A stretch of DNA of 64,000 bases from Candidatus Bathyarchaeia archaeon (GCA_038882715.1 JAVZNR010000001.1:115668-179667); one strand, 5' to 3'. Shown: positions 36,033 through 46,031, numbered from the stretch's first letter. The notes: generated by a model not told the origin, from the sequence alone. Translations and numbers: made by a program.

Positions 36033-37034
36033 TTAATTATCTTGCTCCATTTCCCTTAAAGCCCTCTCAGCAAAGAATCTTATATCAATATCAGGATCGC
36101 TTGTCATTTTTTGAAGCCTCTCTTTTGCCTCCGGACCAGTAGCTATCTTTAAGTATTCCCTCAGTATTTCCTCATCTACTTTTTCATCCTTTGATATTGC
36201 AGCTATATTTTCCTCCAGCTCGCTTAAGTTATTGACCGAAGGCACAACGGTTGAGATCTCTGGAGACCTAAGAATCCACTTTAAACATAGCTGGGCGGGT
36301 GTATATGGGCTTCTCTCCTCACCTTTAACCGGTCCAAACCTCATGAAAGGTATTCCGTAGTAGGGCCAGCAGAAAGGCTTCATTGCGACTACTCCAATCT
36401 CCATTGCCCTGCAAAGCGGGAAAAGAACATCCCTAGTCTCCTGCAAATGATAATTATATCTCACCATAACAACATCGAAGCAATCATGCTTCCTTATAAG
36501 CTCAGCTAAGAACTTGGGCTCATGACTCGACGCGCCAATCCACCTCACCTTCTCCTCCTCTCTGGCCTCATTGACGACACTCATGTAAACGCTAAATTTT
36601 TCCCTCGAGTAAAAGTCCTCGGGGAAATGCAAATTAAAGACGTCGACGTATTTTGTGTTCAAGTTGTTTAGAATCTTCTCTATTTCATCCATGAGAATGT
36701 CTCTCCACTTGGATCGGGGGTTCTCGCTCATCTTCCTGAATGGAAAGACTATCATGGCGGCAATGTGTATCTTTTCCCTATTGACCCCAAGGGATTTTAG
36801 AGCGTTACCCAGCGATATAACCTCCTCCATCTGCGTCGTATCAAAATAGTTTATGCCAGCCTCTACAGCCCTCTTAACGATCTCGTTTCGCATCGGCTGC
36901 GTCGCCATAAGCTTCTCCATATCTATCTCCCCCCACCTGAGAAGAGTTGTTGGAAGAGGACGTCTGTACTCGTGTCCGCCAAGACCTATCTCTGAAACCG
37001 TTAATCCCGTTCTCCCTAAAACCCTATACTTCAT
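36033..37034 (-). CDS. Aldo-keto reductase-like protein lacking catalytic Tyr and Lys
   Basis: This 333-residue protein begins like an aldo-keto reductase (YRVLGRTGLTVSEIGLGG) and has GINYFDTTQ and VDVFNLHFPEDF, where Asp65 and the family His are kept. However, the catalytic Tyr of the usual D-T-A-x-x-Y-G is missing (DTTQMEEVISLG), and the Lys expected near residue 94 is replaced in IHIAAMIVFP. The C-terminus (DPDIDIRFFAERALREM) resembles one HEAT-like repeat. It may be a non-reductase or use other residues. It lies beside the dehydratase gene on the same strand. Confidence 0.85.
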   Translation of the reverse strand: MKYRVLGRTGLTVSEIGLGGHEYRRPLPTTLLRWGEIDMEKLMATQPMRNEIVKRAVEAGINYFDTTQMEEVISLGNALKSLGVNREKIHIAAMIVFPFRKMSENPRSKWRDILMDEIEKILNNLNTKYVDVFNLHFPEDFYSREKFSVYMSVVNEAREEEKVRWIGASSHEPKFLAELIRKHDCFDVVMVRYNYHLQETRDVLFPLCRAMEIGVVAMKPFCWPYYGIPFMRFGPVKGEERSPYTPAQLCLKWILRSPEISTVVPSVNNLSELEENIAAISKDEKVDEEILREYLKIATGPEAKERLQKMTSDPDIDIRFFAERALREMEQDN

Positions 37035-37165
37035 GATTCTAAACCCCTCTATACTTTAGGAAAACTGTAAACTAAATAAATGTAATGGGAAACACGCGTT
37101 GTCCCAGGAGCTTTTCATCAACATTTTTCCTTCATAGAGATAAAGGCTGAGAAAACATTAGCCTA

Positions 37166-38107
37166 TTATTCTCGCCTAACTATTTTTGCCCCCTGTCCCG
37201 GTTTAGCGCAGAAGGACATGCTTTTTACGCCTACCTCCTCAAACGCCTCCTTCATTGCCAACGCAACCTCCTCAACGCTGTTTTTCTCCGAGTCTACAAG
37301 TGCTATTACCGAGGGGCCCGCCCCGCTTATAGCTACCCCTGCAGCCCCTGACTTTAAGGCTCTGTCCTTAACGCTGCTTAACCCCGGAATCAAGTGAGCC
37401 CTAGCCGGCTCAACAACCGCGTCAATCATGCCTTTACCCATGATTTCAACGCTTCTCAGCGCTATTCCGGCCACAAAAGTTGCGGCGCGCCCAACATTAT
37501 GCACCATGCTCGAAAGGCTGATCTTGCTCGGCAGAACAGATCTTGCGAGCCTAGTGTCGACTCTTATTTCTGGCAGAACAACAGCGAACTCGGCGTTCGG
37601 CGGCAATTTTAAATTTAAAACGTCCAGCGGTCTCCTAGAAGTTACCAGTATGAAGTCTCCTAGGATCGCTGCAGAAACATTATCGGCGTGGGGCGCCCCA
37701 GCCGAAGCTGATTCGCCCAGAGCAGCGGTCTCTATGAGCTGAAGGGGGCTTAAATTTAAGCCTAAAAGATCGTTTACGGCTACGGCTGCTGCAGCCGCGC
37801 TAGCGGCACTGCTGCCAAGCCCACTTCCAGGCCTTATACCCTTATAAATCCTCATATTTAAGCCGCATTTTTCCCTCGAATACTTCAGCATTTCCAGCGC
37901 GACTACTCCGGCAGTATTCATCTCAGGTTTAACCGGTATCTCCTTAGACCCCTCTCCATAAACCTCGATCTTAACAACTTCGTCTGACATCCTTTCGACG
38001 ATGACTCTGTCGAAGAGCATGTCTAGCGCCACTCCAAACACATCGAAGCCAGCGCCTAAATTTGCCGAGGTGGCTGGAGCTATGGCTTCAACAATTGTGA
38101 ACTCCAA
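37166..38107 (-). CDS. thrB: Homoserine kinase
   Basis: This 313-residue GHMP kinase phosphorylates homoserine in threonine synthesis. The N-terminus APATSANLGAGFDVFGVALD and the ATP loop RPGSGLGSSAASAAAAA (92-107) are characteristic, and SGAGPSVIALVD near the C-terminus is the third GHMP motif. The length is normal. It is transcribed alone on the minus strand, with a promoter region shared with the divergent nitroreductase gene. No other threonine genes are near. Confidence 0.93.
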   Translation of the reverse strand: MEFTIVEAIAPATSANLGAGFDVFGVALDMLFDRVIVERMSDEVVKIEVYGEGSKEIPVKPEMNTAGVVALEMLKYSREKCGLNMRIYKGIRPGSGLGSSAASAAAAAVAVNDLLGLNLSPLQLIETAALGESASAGAPHADNVSAAILGDFILVTSRRPLDVLNLKLPPNAEFAVVLPEIRVDTRLARSVLPSKISLSSMVHNVGRAATFVAGIALRSVEIMGKGMIDAVVEPARAHLIPGLSSVKDRALKSGAAGVAISGAGPSVIALVDSEKNSVEEVALAMKEAFEEVGVKSMSFCAKPGQGAKIVRRE

Positions 38108-38203
38108 GGTTTATCACCAGAGTAAAAATATTTTTGAGGATAAGTCTAATATTAAAGTTTAATCGCTCACTCTCAGTTTAATAGTAGGAGGTGATGGAGG
38201 TTA

Positions 38204-38749
38204 ATGGATGTATTTGAGGCTTTTTTAGGTAGGCGTAGCGTAAGAAGATACTTAAGTAAGCCCGTCGAAGAAGAAAAACTCATTAAGTGCCTATACGCGG
38301 CCACATGGGCTCCATCAGCACATAACTCGCAACACTGGAACTTTATCGTCGTGACTGACCAAGAGACCAGAAGAAGAATGGCTGAGATTCATAGATGGGG
38401 AAGATTTATGGCCGAGTCCCCTGTAGTCATAGCTGTTCTTGGAGACCCCTCCAAATCAAGTTTCTGGCGTGAAGATTTAGGTGCAGCTATACAAAACATG
38501 CTTCTGGCAGCGTACGCACAGGGCTTAGGAACATGTTGGATGAGTGTTGCAGACACCCCTTATGAAGAGCCCATAAAGAAGCTTTTAGGTATACCGGAGA
38601 ATTTAAGGGTTCTATGCACGGTGGCGCTCGGCTACCCGGCTGAGAAGCCTTCTGGGAAAAGAGAAAAATTGAGCCGAAAGGTGCATTGGGAGAAATATGG
38701 TGTTCAGAGGGAGATTAAAGAGCCGGTGATTTCAGAGAAACCGCTTTAA
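38204..38749 (+). CDS. Nitroreductase-family flavoprotein
   Basis: This 181-residue protein is an FMN-dependent nitroreductase-like enzyme. FLGRRSVRRYLSKPV near the N-terminus binds the phosphate of FMN, WAPSAHNSQHWNF is typical, and GLGTCWMS and ALGYPAEKP follow. Such proteins reduce quinones, nitro compounds or flavins. The ATG follows a GGAGGTGATGGAGG stretch with two possible ribosome sites. A GC-rich hairpin lies about 30 bases after its stop. The natural substrate is unknown. Confidence 0.9.
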   Translation: MDVFEAFLGRRSVRRYLSKPVEEEKLIKCLYAATWAPSAHNSQHWNFIVVTDQETRRRMAEIHRWGRFMAESPVVIAVLGDPSKSSFWREDLGAAIQNMLLAAYAQGLGTCWMSVADTPYEEPIKKLLGIPENLRVLCTVALGYPAEKPSGKREKLSRKVHWEKYGVQREIKEPVISEKPL

Positions 38750-38780
38750 ACTGCCCTAATATCTGTTACAGAAATCTTTT

Positions 38781-38803
38781 CGTGCCGTGGTGCCAGCACG
38801 TTT
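38781..38803 (+). terminator. Hairpin after the nitroreductase gene
   Basis: CGTGC at 38781-38785 pairs with GCACG at 38796-38800, with further TGG/CCA pairing inside, and a TTTATATTA tract follows. It sits between the nitroreductase stop and the rtcB promoter (TATA-like AAATTATTTAATC, about 38814-38826). It may end transcription, though archaeal terminators often need only T tracts. Confidence 0.45.
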
Positions 38804-38847
38804 ATATTAGTCAAAATTATTTAATCATTCAAAAGACGGTGTTTCGA

Positions 38848-40296
38848 ATGAGCGTTCCTCTGGAGAGGATTGATAAATATATTTGGCGCATACCCAAGTA
38901 CAGATCCGGCATGCGGGTTCCGGGAGTAGTCTTCGCGGATGAAGATTTACTTGAGAAAATGAAGACGGATAAAACTTTAGAGCAATGCGCTAATGTAGCC
39001 CACTTACCCGGCATATACAAGTACTCCATAACACTACCAGACGGACATGAAGGTTATGGCTTCCCAATAGGTGGTGTCGCAGCAACCGATTATGAGGAGG
39101 GCGTAATAAGCCCGGGCGGCGTGGGCTACGACATTAATTGCGGTGTAAGGCTCCTAGCGACGAACTTTTCAGAGAAAGATGTTAGGCCGAAGCTGAGCGA
39201 GTTGGCGACAGTGATATTCCACAATGTTCCAAGCGGGCTCGGCAGCCACAGAAAAGACTTCACGGTTTCCATGAATGAGCTTGACAAGATAACAAGGGAG
39301 GGCATACCATACCTTGTAGACAAGGGCTATGGTTGGCCGGAAGACATCGAGCATTGCGAGGAACGAGGATGCATGCCTGGCGCAAACCCAGAGAAGGTTT
39401 CAAGCACCGCTAAGAGGAGAGGGGCCCCCGAGCTCGGAACGCTTGGCTCAGGAAACCACTTTCTGGAAATACAGAAGGTTGACAGAATATTCAATGAGAA
39501 GGTTGCCAAGGCGCTTGGGATAACCCATGAAGGGCAGGTTACAGTGATGATCCATACCGGTTCCCGCGGGTATGGTCATCAAATATGTTCAGATTATCTA
39601 CGGGTTATGGAGAGAGCCGTACACAAATACCACATAGAACTGCCTGACAGGGAGCTGGCATGCGCCCCCGGGCCCAGCCCAGAAGCCCAAGACTACTATC
39701 AGGCTATGGCATGCGCTGTGAATTATGCTTTTGCCAATAGGCACATGATTACTCACTGGGTTAGACAGAGCTTTGAGCAAGTGTTTAAGTCATCGGCGGA
39801 TAAGCTTGGACTATGTACGGTATATGATGTTGCCCACAATATTGCTAAAATTGAAGAGCATACTGTTGACGGTAAAACTGTGAAGGTTTGGGTTCATAGG
39901 AAAGGGGCGACAAGAGCCTTTCCGCCTGGACATAAAGATGTCCCGGCAGATTACCGCAGCCTCGGTCAACCGGTTATAATACCTGGATCTATGGGCACGA
40001 GCTCTTGGGTTTTAGTTGGCACGCCTAGAGCTATGGAGTTAACCTTCGGCTCAACCGCTCATGGAGCGGGGAGAATGCTTAGCCGCGCAGCCGCAACTAG
40101 ACGCTTTACTGGTGGAGAGATAAGGAGGCAGCTTGAGAGCCGGGGTATAGTTGTTAGGGCTGCAAGCATGACGGTCCTAGCCGAGGAGGCTGATCCAGCG
40201 TATAAGAACGTTGATAGGGTTGCTGAGGTAAGTAACGCTGTTGGCATAGCAACCTTTGTGGCTAGGCTTGTCCCGATAGCTGTCGTTAAAGGTTAA
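38848..40296 (+). CDS. rtcB: RNA-splicing ligase RtcB
   Basis: This 482-residue ligase joins the two halves of spliced tRNA, using GTP and manganese. The guanylylated histidine is His405 in FGSTAHGAGRML, matching His404 of the Pyrococcus enzyme; the preceding Cys of many RtcBs is Ala here. The metal-site Cys lies in DINCGVRLLATN, and HTGSRGYGHQ and HRKGATRAFPPG are also diagnostic. No intein is present. The ATG at 38848 is preceded by a TATA-like element about 25-30 bases upstream, so the transcript may be leaderless; an earlier ATG at 38782 lies in the hairpin and is unlikely. Confidence 0.96.
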   Translation: MSVPLERIDKYIWRIPKYRSGMRVPGVVFADEDLLEKMKTDKTLEQCANVAHLPGIYKYSITLPDGHEGYGFPIGGVAATDYEEGVISPGGVGYDINCGVRLLATNFSEKDVRPKLSELATVIFHNVPSGLGSHRKDFTVSMNELDKITREGIPYLVDKGYGWPEDIEHCEERGCMPGANPEKVSSTAKRRGAPELGTLGSGNHFLEIQKVDRIFNEKVAKALGITHEGQVTVMIHTGSRGYGHQICSDYLRVMERAVHKYHIELPDRELACAPGPSPEAQDYYQAMACAVNYAFANRHMITHWVRQSFEQVFKSSADKLGLCTVYDVAHNIAKIEEHTVDGKTVKVWVHRKGATRAFPPGHKDVPADYRSLGQPVIIPGSMGTSSWVLVGTPRAMELTFGSTAHGAGRMLSRAAATRRFTGGEIRRQLESRGIVVRAASMTVLAEEADPAYKNVDRVAEVSNAVGIATFVARLVPIAVVKG

Positions 40297-40406
40297 GGTT
40301 AGGCTCTCAGAGAGATTAGGGAGCTATAACACCATAATTTCTTTTCCCTTTCGGTTAAATATTTAAAAGCGGAGTTTAACCAGTAAGCCTAATTAGAGGT
40401 GAATTT

Positions 40407-41570
40407 ATGGAAGCCGAGTTAAACGATTCGTCGATTTACGAGGAGCATAACGTCGAGGTTAGAGAGCTTTGGAAAGAATTTGAGCACGGAAAACCGCGTA
40501 GAATACCAACCATGTGGTCGATGAACTATAAAATGATTCTTCTAGATCCATCCTTAAACGTCTGGGGCTATAGCTTCATGGACGTTTTCGATAAGCCTGA
40601 CGTCATGTTAAAAGTGTTATTGGAGTTTGAGTATTGGAGGAGACATAACGTTTGGTGCGATTGGGAAATGGGGTTGCCGAGCAAATGGGATATAGCCGTA
40701 AACTTTCAGAACGTCTATGAGTCAGCGTGGCTTGGAGCCCCCATCTTCTACACTTCAACCAATGTTCCGGACATAAGCCCCTTCCTAAAAAATAAAGAAG
40801 AAATGAGGAGATTTATGGAAAAAGGCGTACCTGACCCATTCTCCGGGTTCATGTGTAAAGTTAGAAGGTTCTACGAGTATTTTCTAGAGAAAAAGAAGGA
40901 GGGCCTCACGTTTAAAGGCGTCCCTATCGGGGAAGTCGGCGCACCGATAGGCACAGATGGACCGTTTACTATAGCCGTTAACATAACTGGTGGAGAGATT
41001 CTCAGGGTACTGTGTTCCGATCAATGCTTCGTTGAGAAGTTTTTATGGTTTATAACCGACGCTCTAATAGAGAGAATGAGGGCTTGGCATAGGCTTCTCG
41101 GCAAATCTTTCCCATACGAAGGTTTCATGTTCGCCGATGACTCAATTCAGCTACTTTCGCCTAGGCTGTATAGGAGCCTTGTCCTCCCCCTACATAAAGA
41201 AATAGTTAAAACATTTTGCGTCGGAAGACCGGGAATACATTTATGTGGCGCCGTCGAGCAGCATTTAAAAACTCTTAAGGAAGAGCTTAACATAAGATTT
41301 TTAGATACAGGTTTCCCGCTGAACCTTGAAAGGGCTAGGGAGATTCTAGGCGAAGACGTGATCATAAGGGGGAACCTAAACATATTAACCCTTCTAGAAG
41401 GGCCGAAGAGCAGGATAAGGGAGGAAACGTTCAGGATAATAGGTTCAAAAGTCACTAAGGGGAAAAAGTTTATTTTTGGAGAGGGAAATAACGTTGCGCC
41501 TAAAACTCCCCCCGAAAACTTGAATTATGCTTATAAAATTGTAAAAGAGTATGGGGAATACGAAAACTAA
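40407..41570 (+). CDS. URO-D family methyltransferase-like protein
   Basis: This 387-residue protein has the uroporphyrinogen decarboxylase fold seen in corrinoid methyltransferases such as MtaA and MtbA. GTDGPFTIAVNITGGEIL and FADDSIQLLSPRLYRSLVLP are typical. The zinc pair His278-x-Cys280 in IHLCGAV is kept, but the last zinc Cys (normally G-C-G before the TPxENL segment) is Glu359 in FGEGNNVAPKTPPENL. No corrinoid protein gene lies beside it. It could be a methyltransferase or a non-catalytic relative. A TATA-like element is present about 40 bases upstream. Confidence 0.82.
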   Translation: MEAELNDSSIYEEHNVEVRELWKEFEHGKPRRIPTMWSMNYKMILLDPSLNVWGYSFMDVFDKPDVMLKVLLEFEYWRRHNVWCDWEMGLPSKWDIAVNFQNVYESAWLGAPIFYTSTNVPDISPFLKNKEEMRRFMEKGVPDPFSGFMCKVRRFYEYFLEKKKEGLTFKGVPIGEVGAPIGTDGPFTIAVNITGGEILRVLCSDQCFVEKFLWFITDALIERMRAWHRLLGKSFPYEGFMFADDSIQLLSPRLYRSLVLPLHKEIVKTFCVGRPGIHLCGAVEQHLKTLKEELNIRFLDTGFPLNLERAREILGEDVIIRGNLNILTLLEGPKSRIREETFRIIGSKVTKGKKFIFGEGNNVAPKTPPENLNYAYKIVKEYGEYEN

Positions 41571-41581
41571 CCGTCTAGCCC

Positions 41582-42325
41582 CTACTCTTCCTTCTCCTCC
41601 TTGTAGACCGTATGCAAGACCTCTTTTATCCTCTTTGTGGTCTTTGGACCGAAACCATAAACGTCTTTTGGCCAGCGCTCAACGTTAGCCAGCGCGTTAA
41701 ATGGTGTTTTATAAATTTTTAGCAGATCCACAGCCTTCTCCCTCCCTATGTTTGGGAGGCTGGATAGGAAGTATATTTGCGCTTCAGCCAGAGTCTCCGT
41801 CTTTTTTACTGGGTGTATAACTAGCGTTCTTTTTTCCGCAAACTGCTCCTGCTTGGCTGACGTGTAGAGGAAGTCTATTGTTTCCTTGTAGCTTGTTGTA
41901 TGAACCATGTTTATGCCGTTTTTCGCTAGGGCAAATATGGCTCCCCATACTGAAGAGGGATTAATCCTGCTAAACTTATATATTATTGGAAAATAGCCCT
42001 CAATCAATATGAACGGTTTCGGGTAGGCTTCTTTCAAGAGAAAGAGCTGCTCAAAAAGATGTCTATGGGTAAGCGTGTAGACAAAGTCCCGCACGGTCTT
42101 CCTTTCAAAGGCGCATTCATCGGAGATCACATAGTCCCCTTTATCAAGGGCTTCAATCCTTATCAGCGCACCAAGCTCCTTTAAGCCCTTAACTATTTTA
42201 GGCGCCGAGCTCGCTTCTCTACTATCAACTACTATTATCGGCTGCTCTGATCCGCTCCCTCTAATATATGGTAAAAGGCTCTCTGACCCAGACATCCTCT
42301 TTAATCCCATGCATCTCTTCAGCAT
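41582..42325 (-). CDS. xpf: XPF-type structure-specific endonuclease (short, no helicase)
   Basis: This 247-residue nuclease cuts branched DNA such as flaps and stalled forks. The ERCC4 nuclease motif is intact: VDSRE (Asp34), GDYVIS (Asp64) and ERKTVRD (74-80). A tandem helix-hairpin-helix domain lies at about 186-235 (LPNIGREKAVDLL and YGFGPKTTKRI). The helicase domain of euryarchaeal Hef is absent, as in crenarchaeal XPF, which works with PCNA. The reading ends in acidic EEKEE; no clear PCNA-binding tail is visible. It is convergent with the gene before and divergent from reverse gyrase. Confidence 0.92.
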   Translation of the reverse strand: MLKRCMGLKRMSGSESLLPYIRGSGSEQPIIVVDSREASSAPKIVKGLKELGALIRIEALDKGDYVISDECAFERKTVRDFVYTLTHRHLFEQLFLLKEAYPKPFILIEGYFPIIYKFSRINPSSVWGAIFALAKNGINMVHTTSYKETIDFLYTSAKQEQFAEKRTLVIHPVKKTETLAEAQIYFLSSLPNIGREKAVDLLKIYKTPFNALANVERWPKDVYGFGPKTTKRIKEVLHTVYKEEKEE

Positions 42326-42433
42326 TAACTCATTAGATACTGAAACTTTATTTCATTCTTCCTATTTAAATACCTTTTAGGAAAAATAATATTGATTTAA
42401 GCATAGCAAGCCAAAATCGGCTGAGTATCTGGC

Positions 42434-45400
42434 ATGATGAAGGTTACACTTGAAGGCTTAAAGGCAATATACCGCGGGATGTGCCCCAATTGTGGAGGGG
42501 ATATTAGCGATCTAGAATTGCTGAATTTAGGGGTCTGTAGCAGATGTTTACCTACACCAATAACTGGTGCCGATAAAGAGAAAATTTATTTGGAGCTGGT
42601 TAAGAGGGGGCAGGTTGGCGAGTACACTAGGGTTTTAGAGATCGATTTTGAGCTCAAAAGATTCTCAGAGTTCTTTAGGCTTCTTATTGGCTCCAGACCA
42701 TGGGCTCTACAGGAGGTTTGGGCGAAAAGGGTTTTGATGGGGCGAAGCTCCTCAATAGTTGCCCCAACAGGCATTGGTAAGACCCATTTCGGTTTAATTA
42801 TGGCTCTTTTTCTGGCAATGAAGGGTAAGAAGAGTTATATTATTGTGCCAACAAGCTTGCTAGTTAAACATTTATTAGATAGGGTTTCAGGCTTCTTGCA
42901 GAAACTATATGAGTTGGAAGGAGCTAGTTTAACGGTCATAGGCTATTATTCCGGTATGCGGAAGAAGGAGACTGAGGAGGTTATAAACCGTATCATAAAC
43001 CGAGACTTCTCCATACTCATAACAACAGACCGCTTCCTTTATAATAGGTTCGATATAATCAAGGAAGTATCCTTCGACTTCATATTCGTCGACGACGTCG
43101 ACTCATTCCTAAAATCCCCAAAAAACATAGATAAAGTTGTTTTCCTAATGGGGTTCACGCCCGAAGATGTTGAGAGGGCCGAAAACACTACGTTGGCACG
43201 TTCACCCGAAGCGAAACGTGACAAAGTTCTTGTAGTCTCAGGAGCGACATTAAGGGGAAAGAGGACTAAACGCATAAAAATATTTAGGCGACTATTTGGT
43301 TTTGAACCGGGCTTTAGCCCCGAGTTTGTCAGGAATATAGCGAACCTCTATATTGAACCTGAAAAAGATGTTAAAGAAGAGGTCGTAGAGATAATTAAGA
43401 GACATGGCCCCGGCTGCCTAGTTTTCGTTCCGCAGGTTAGAGGTCTAGATTACGCTAGAGAGATAACCGCAGCGTTGAGGGAGGCTGGAATAAGCTCATT
43501 CGTCTATGAGAGAATGAGCCCAAGAATGTTGGAGAAATTTGTGAACGGCGAATACACCGTGCTAGCCGGGGTCGCAAGCAACAGGAGCCCGCTAGCTCGA
43601 GGGCTGGATCTGCCGGAAACGATCAGGTATGTTGTCTTTGCCGGAGTGCCGAGGAGGGAGATAAGGGTTAAGGTTGACGAGTGTAGTCCACAGAAGATTC
43701 TCACTCTTCTTAAAGCTCTGTCGCCTTTCTTTGAAGAAAAGTTTTCTCGAGAAGTAGCCCCTGTTATGTCAGCTCTTTCCAAAATAGTTCCCGTTAGCAA
43801 AGATATAATTGATAGGATTAGGGAGGCTGATGAGAAGAACATTGAGCTGGGTGGATTTCCAGGCTATGTTCAGAGAGTTGTGAAGGAAGCGAGGAAGCTT
43901 CTGGTTAAAATAATGGAGGATGCAGATTTAAAGAAGGTAATTGAGAGGCTTGACGTTGACGTAAAGATTGAGGGAAAGGAATATGTTTTATTCATGCCCG
44001 ATGTCGCTGGTTACGTGCAGGCGTCAGGCAGAGCGTCAAGATTTTATGCCATGGGTATAAGCCGAGGCGTATCCATAGTCGTAGTTGATGACAAGAAGGC
44101 TTTTCATGGATTAAGCAAAAGAATTCAGCTGGCAACCGATGAAGAGTTCGAAAAATACGATCTAGAGAAAGCTCTAGACGAGTTTAGGCAAGTCGATGCG
44201 GACAGAGAGATGATCAGGAAGATTCGTGAAGGTAAATTTACCATAGACGCTGTCGACATCATTAGATCCGCGCTCATAGTCGTTGAGTCGCCGACCAAAG
44301 CTAGAACGATAGCCTACTTCTTCGGTAAACCAGCGAAGAGAGTTTTAGATGGGTTCACGGTTTACGAGGTTGCGAGCGGACAATTAATCTTAAACGTTAT
44401 TGCCTCTGGAGGACACATATTTGATCTAACTACGGAGGGTGGCTTTCATGGAGTTCTAAAGGATGGCGAACACTATGTGCCCGTGTACACGGATATAAGA
44501 AGATGTAATAACTGTGGCGAACAGTTCACCGACCATGATGAATGCCCAGTATGCAAGTCTAGAAACATACGTTCAAAGAAAGATGTTGTAAACCTGCTTC
44601 GAAGACTAGCCATAGAAGTTAACAAAGTGTTTATTGCGACAGACCCGGATGCTGAGGGGGAGAAGATAGGTTACGATATTTATGTTGTCGTTAAACCATA
44701 CTGCGGAAACATTGAGAGGCTTGAGTTTCATGAGGTGACGCGGAAAGCTCTGAGAAGAGCTTTATCGGAGCCTAGATCCGTTAAGCTACCCTATGTGCAA
44801 GCTCAGGTTGTTAGAAGGATTGAAGATAGGTGGATTGGTTTCGAGCTCAGTAGAAAGCTTTGGGAGCAATTTAAGATAATGACTCTCTCAGCAGGTCGAG
44901 TACAGACGCCGGTCTTGGGCTGGGTTATAAAGCGGTCTGATGAATTAAGAAACAAGATTCCGGTAGCCGACATAGAACTAGAAAACGGGCTGTCGGTTAA
45001 GCTCGTAAATCCGCAAAACGTTGAGGACTTAAGAAGAAGATTTAAGGAGGGGGAGCTAAAAGCTAGAATTGAGAATATTGGTTTCCGCGAAGATAGGTTT
45101 TATCCTCAACCGCCCTACACAACCGACAGCATGCTTAGGGACGCTGCCCAGAAGCTAGGTTTTACAGTTAGCTACACTATGGCGTTGGCGCAATCCCTCT
45201 TCGAGTCAGGTCTCATAACTTATCACAGAACTGATTCAACATTAGTCTCAACAACAGGCATAGAGGTTGCGCGACGCTTTATAGAGGAGAATCACCCAGG
45301 CTTATTTAGGCCAAGAGAGTATAAGAGTGAAGGCGCACACGAGTGTATAAGGCCGACTAAACCTTTAAACGTTAAACAACTACGCTTCTACTTAACGTCA

Positions 45401-45988
45401 GGTGTTTTGAGGATACCACAGAAGATCGGAGCCGATCACATGAAGCTATACGACATGATATTTAAGAGGTTTATCGCTAGCCAGATGAGCGAGGCAAAAT
45501 GCTTAGTGCAGGAGTTCGACTTAAAGATTGATGCAAACACGGTGAGGCAAAGCAGAATAGTCAAAATTATTGAGCCGGGCTTCTTAGCTGTTAATCCTAT
45601 CATCAAAGTTGAAAATGAGGTTGAAGAAGGCGAATATAGAGTTGTGCACATGAGAATTAGGCGTGAATCAACTGTTAGACCTCTTCGGGAAGGGGATTTA
45701 ATATCGCTGATGAAAGAGAGGGGGATTGGGAGACCAAGCACATACTCTAAAATAATTGATATATTGATGAAGAGGCGATACATAATCGAAAACAACAGAG
45801 CAATATTTAACACAAAGCTTGGGAAAGCGGTATACGATTACTTGACTAAAAATTTTGGGTCTCTGGTCTCCGAAGAGTTAACTAGATCTCTCGAGGCAAC
45901 AATAGATGCTATAGAGAATGGGCAGGTATGGTATCAAGATGTCCTTAAATCAATAGAGAACGAGATAAGAAGCATAGTAAGTAAGTAG
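42434..45988 (+). CDS. rgy: Reverse gyrase
   Basis: This 1184-residue enzyme introduces positive supercoils and is found only in thermophiles. An N-terminal zinc finger (Cys17, Cys20, Cys35, Cys38) precedes a helicase-like domain with Walker A APTGIGKTH (110-118) and the Walker B variant VDDVD (about 218). The topoisomerase IA half begins near 616 (VVESPTKARTIAYFFG). It has a second zinc finger near 690-710 (CNNCGEQF...CPVCKS) and the active-site Tyr930 in GLITYHRTDST. Both zinc fingers are complete and there is no intein or split. It is divergent from xpf. Confidence 0.97.
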   Translation: MMKVTLEGLKAIYRGMCPNCGGDISDLELLNLGVCSRCLPTPITGADKEKIYLELVKRGQVGEYTRVLEIDFELKRFSEFFRLLIGSRPWALQEVWAKRVLMGRSSSIVAPTGIGKTHFGLIMALFLAMKGKKSYIIVPTSLLVKHLLDRVSGFLQKLYELEGASLTVIGYYSGMRKKETEEVINRIINRDFSILITTDRFLYNRFDIIKEVSFDFIFVDDVDSFLKSPKNIDKVVFLMGFTPEDVERAENTTLARSPEAKRDKVLVVSGATLRGKRTKRIKIFRRLFGFEPGFSPEFVRNIANLYIEPEKDVKEEVVEIIKRHGPGCLVFVPQVRGLDYAREITAALREAGISSFVYERMSPRMLEKFVNGEYTVLAGVASNRSPLARGLDLPETIRYVVFAGVPRREIRVKVDECSPQKILTLLKALSPFFEEKFSREVAPVMSALSKIVPVSKDIIDRIREADEKNIELGGFPGYVQRVVKEARKLLVKIMEDADLKKVIERLDVDVKIEGKEYVLFMPDVAGYVQASGRASRFYAMGISRGVSIVVVDDKKAFHGLSKRIQLATDEEFEKYDLEKALDEFRQVDADREMIRKIREGKFTIDAVDIIRSALIVVESPTKARTIAYFFGKPAKRVLDGFTVYEVASGQLILNVIASGGHIFDLTTEGGFHGVLKDGEHYVPVYTDIRRCNNCGEQFTDHDECPVCKSRNIRSKKDVVNLLRRLAIEVNKVFIATDPDAEGEKIGYDIYVVVKPYCGNIERLEFHEVTRKALRRALSEPRSVKLPYVQAQVVRRIEDRWIGFELSRKLWEQFKIMTLSAGRVQTPVLGWVIKRSDELRNKIPVADIELENGLSVKLVNPQNVEDLRRRFKEGELKARIENIGFREDRFYPQPPYTTDSMLRDAAQKLGFTVSYTMALAQSLFESGLITYHRTDSTLVSTTGIEVARRFIEENHPGLFRPREYKSEGAHECIRPTKPLNVKQLRFYLTSGVLRIPQKIGADHMKLYDMIFKRFIASQMSEAKCLVQEFDLKIDANTVRQSRIVKIIEPGFLAVNPIIKVENEVEEGEYRVVHMRIRRESTVRPLREGDLISLMKERGIGRPSTYSKIIDILMKRRYIIENNRAIFNTKLGKAVYDYLTKNFGSLVSEELTRSLEATIDAIENGQVWYQDVLKSIENEIRSIVSK

Positions 45989-46031
45989 AAGTAGGCGTCT
46001 TCCTCATCGGTTCCCAATAAAACTTTAAGCG

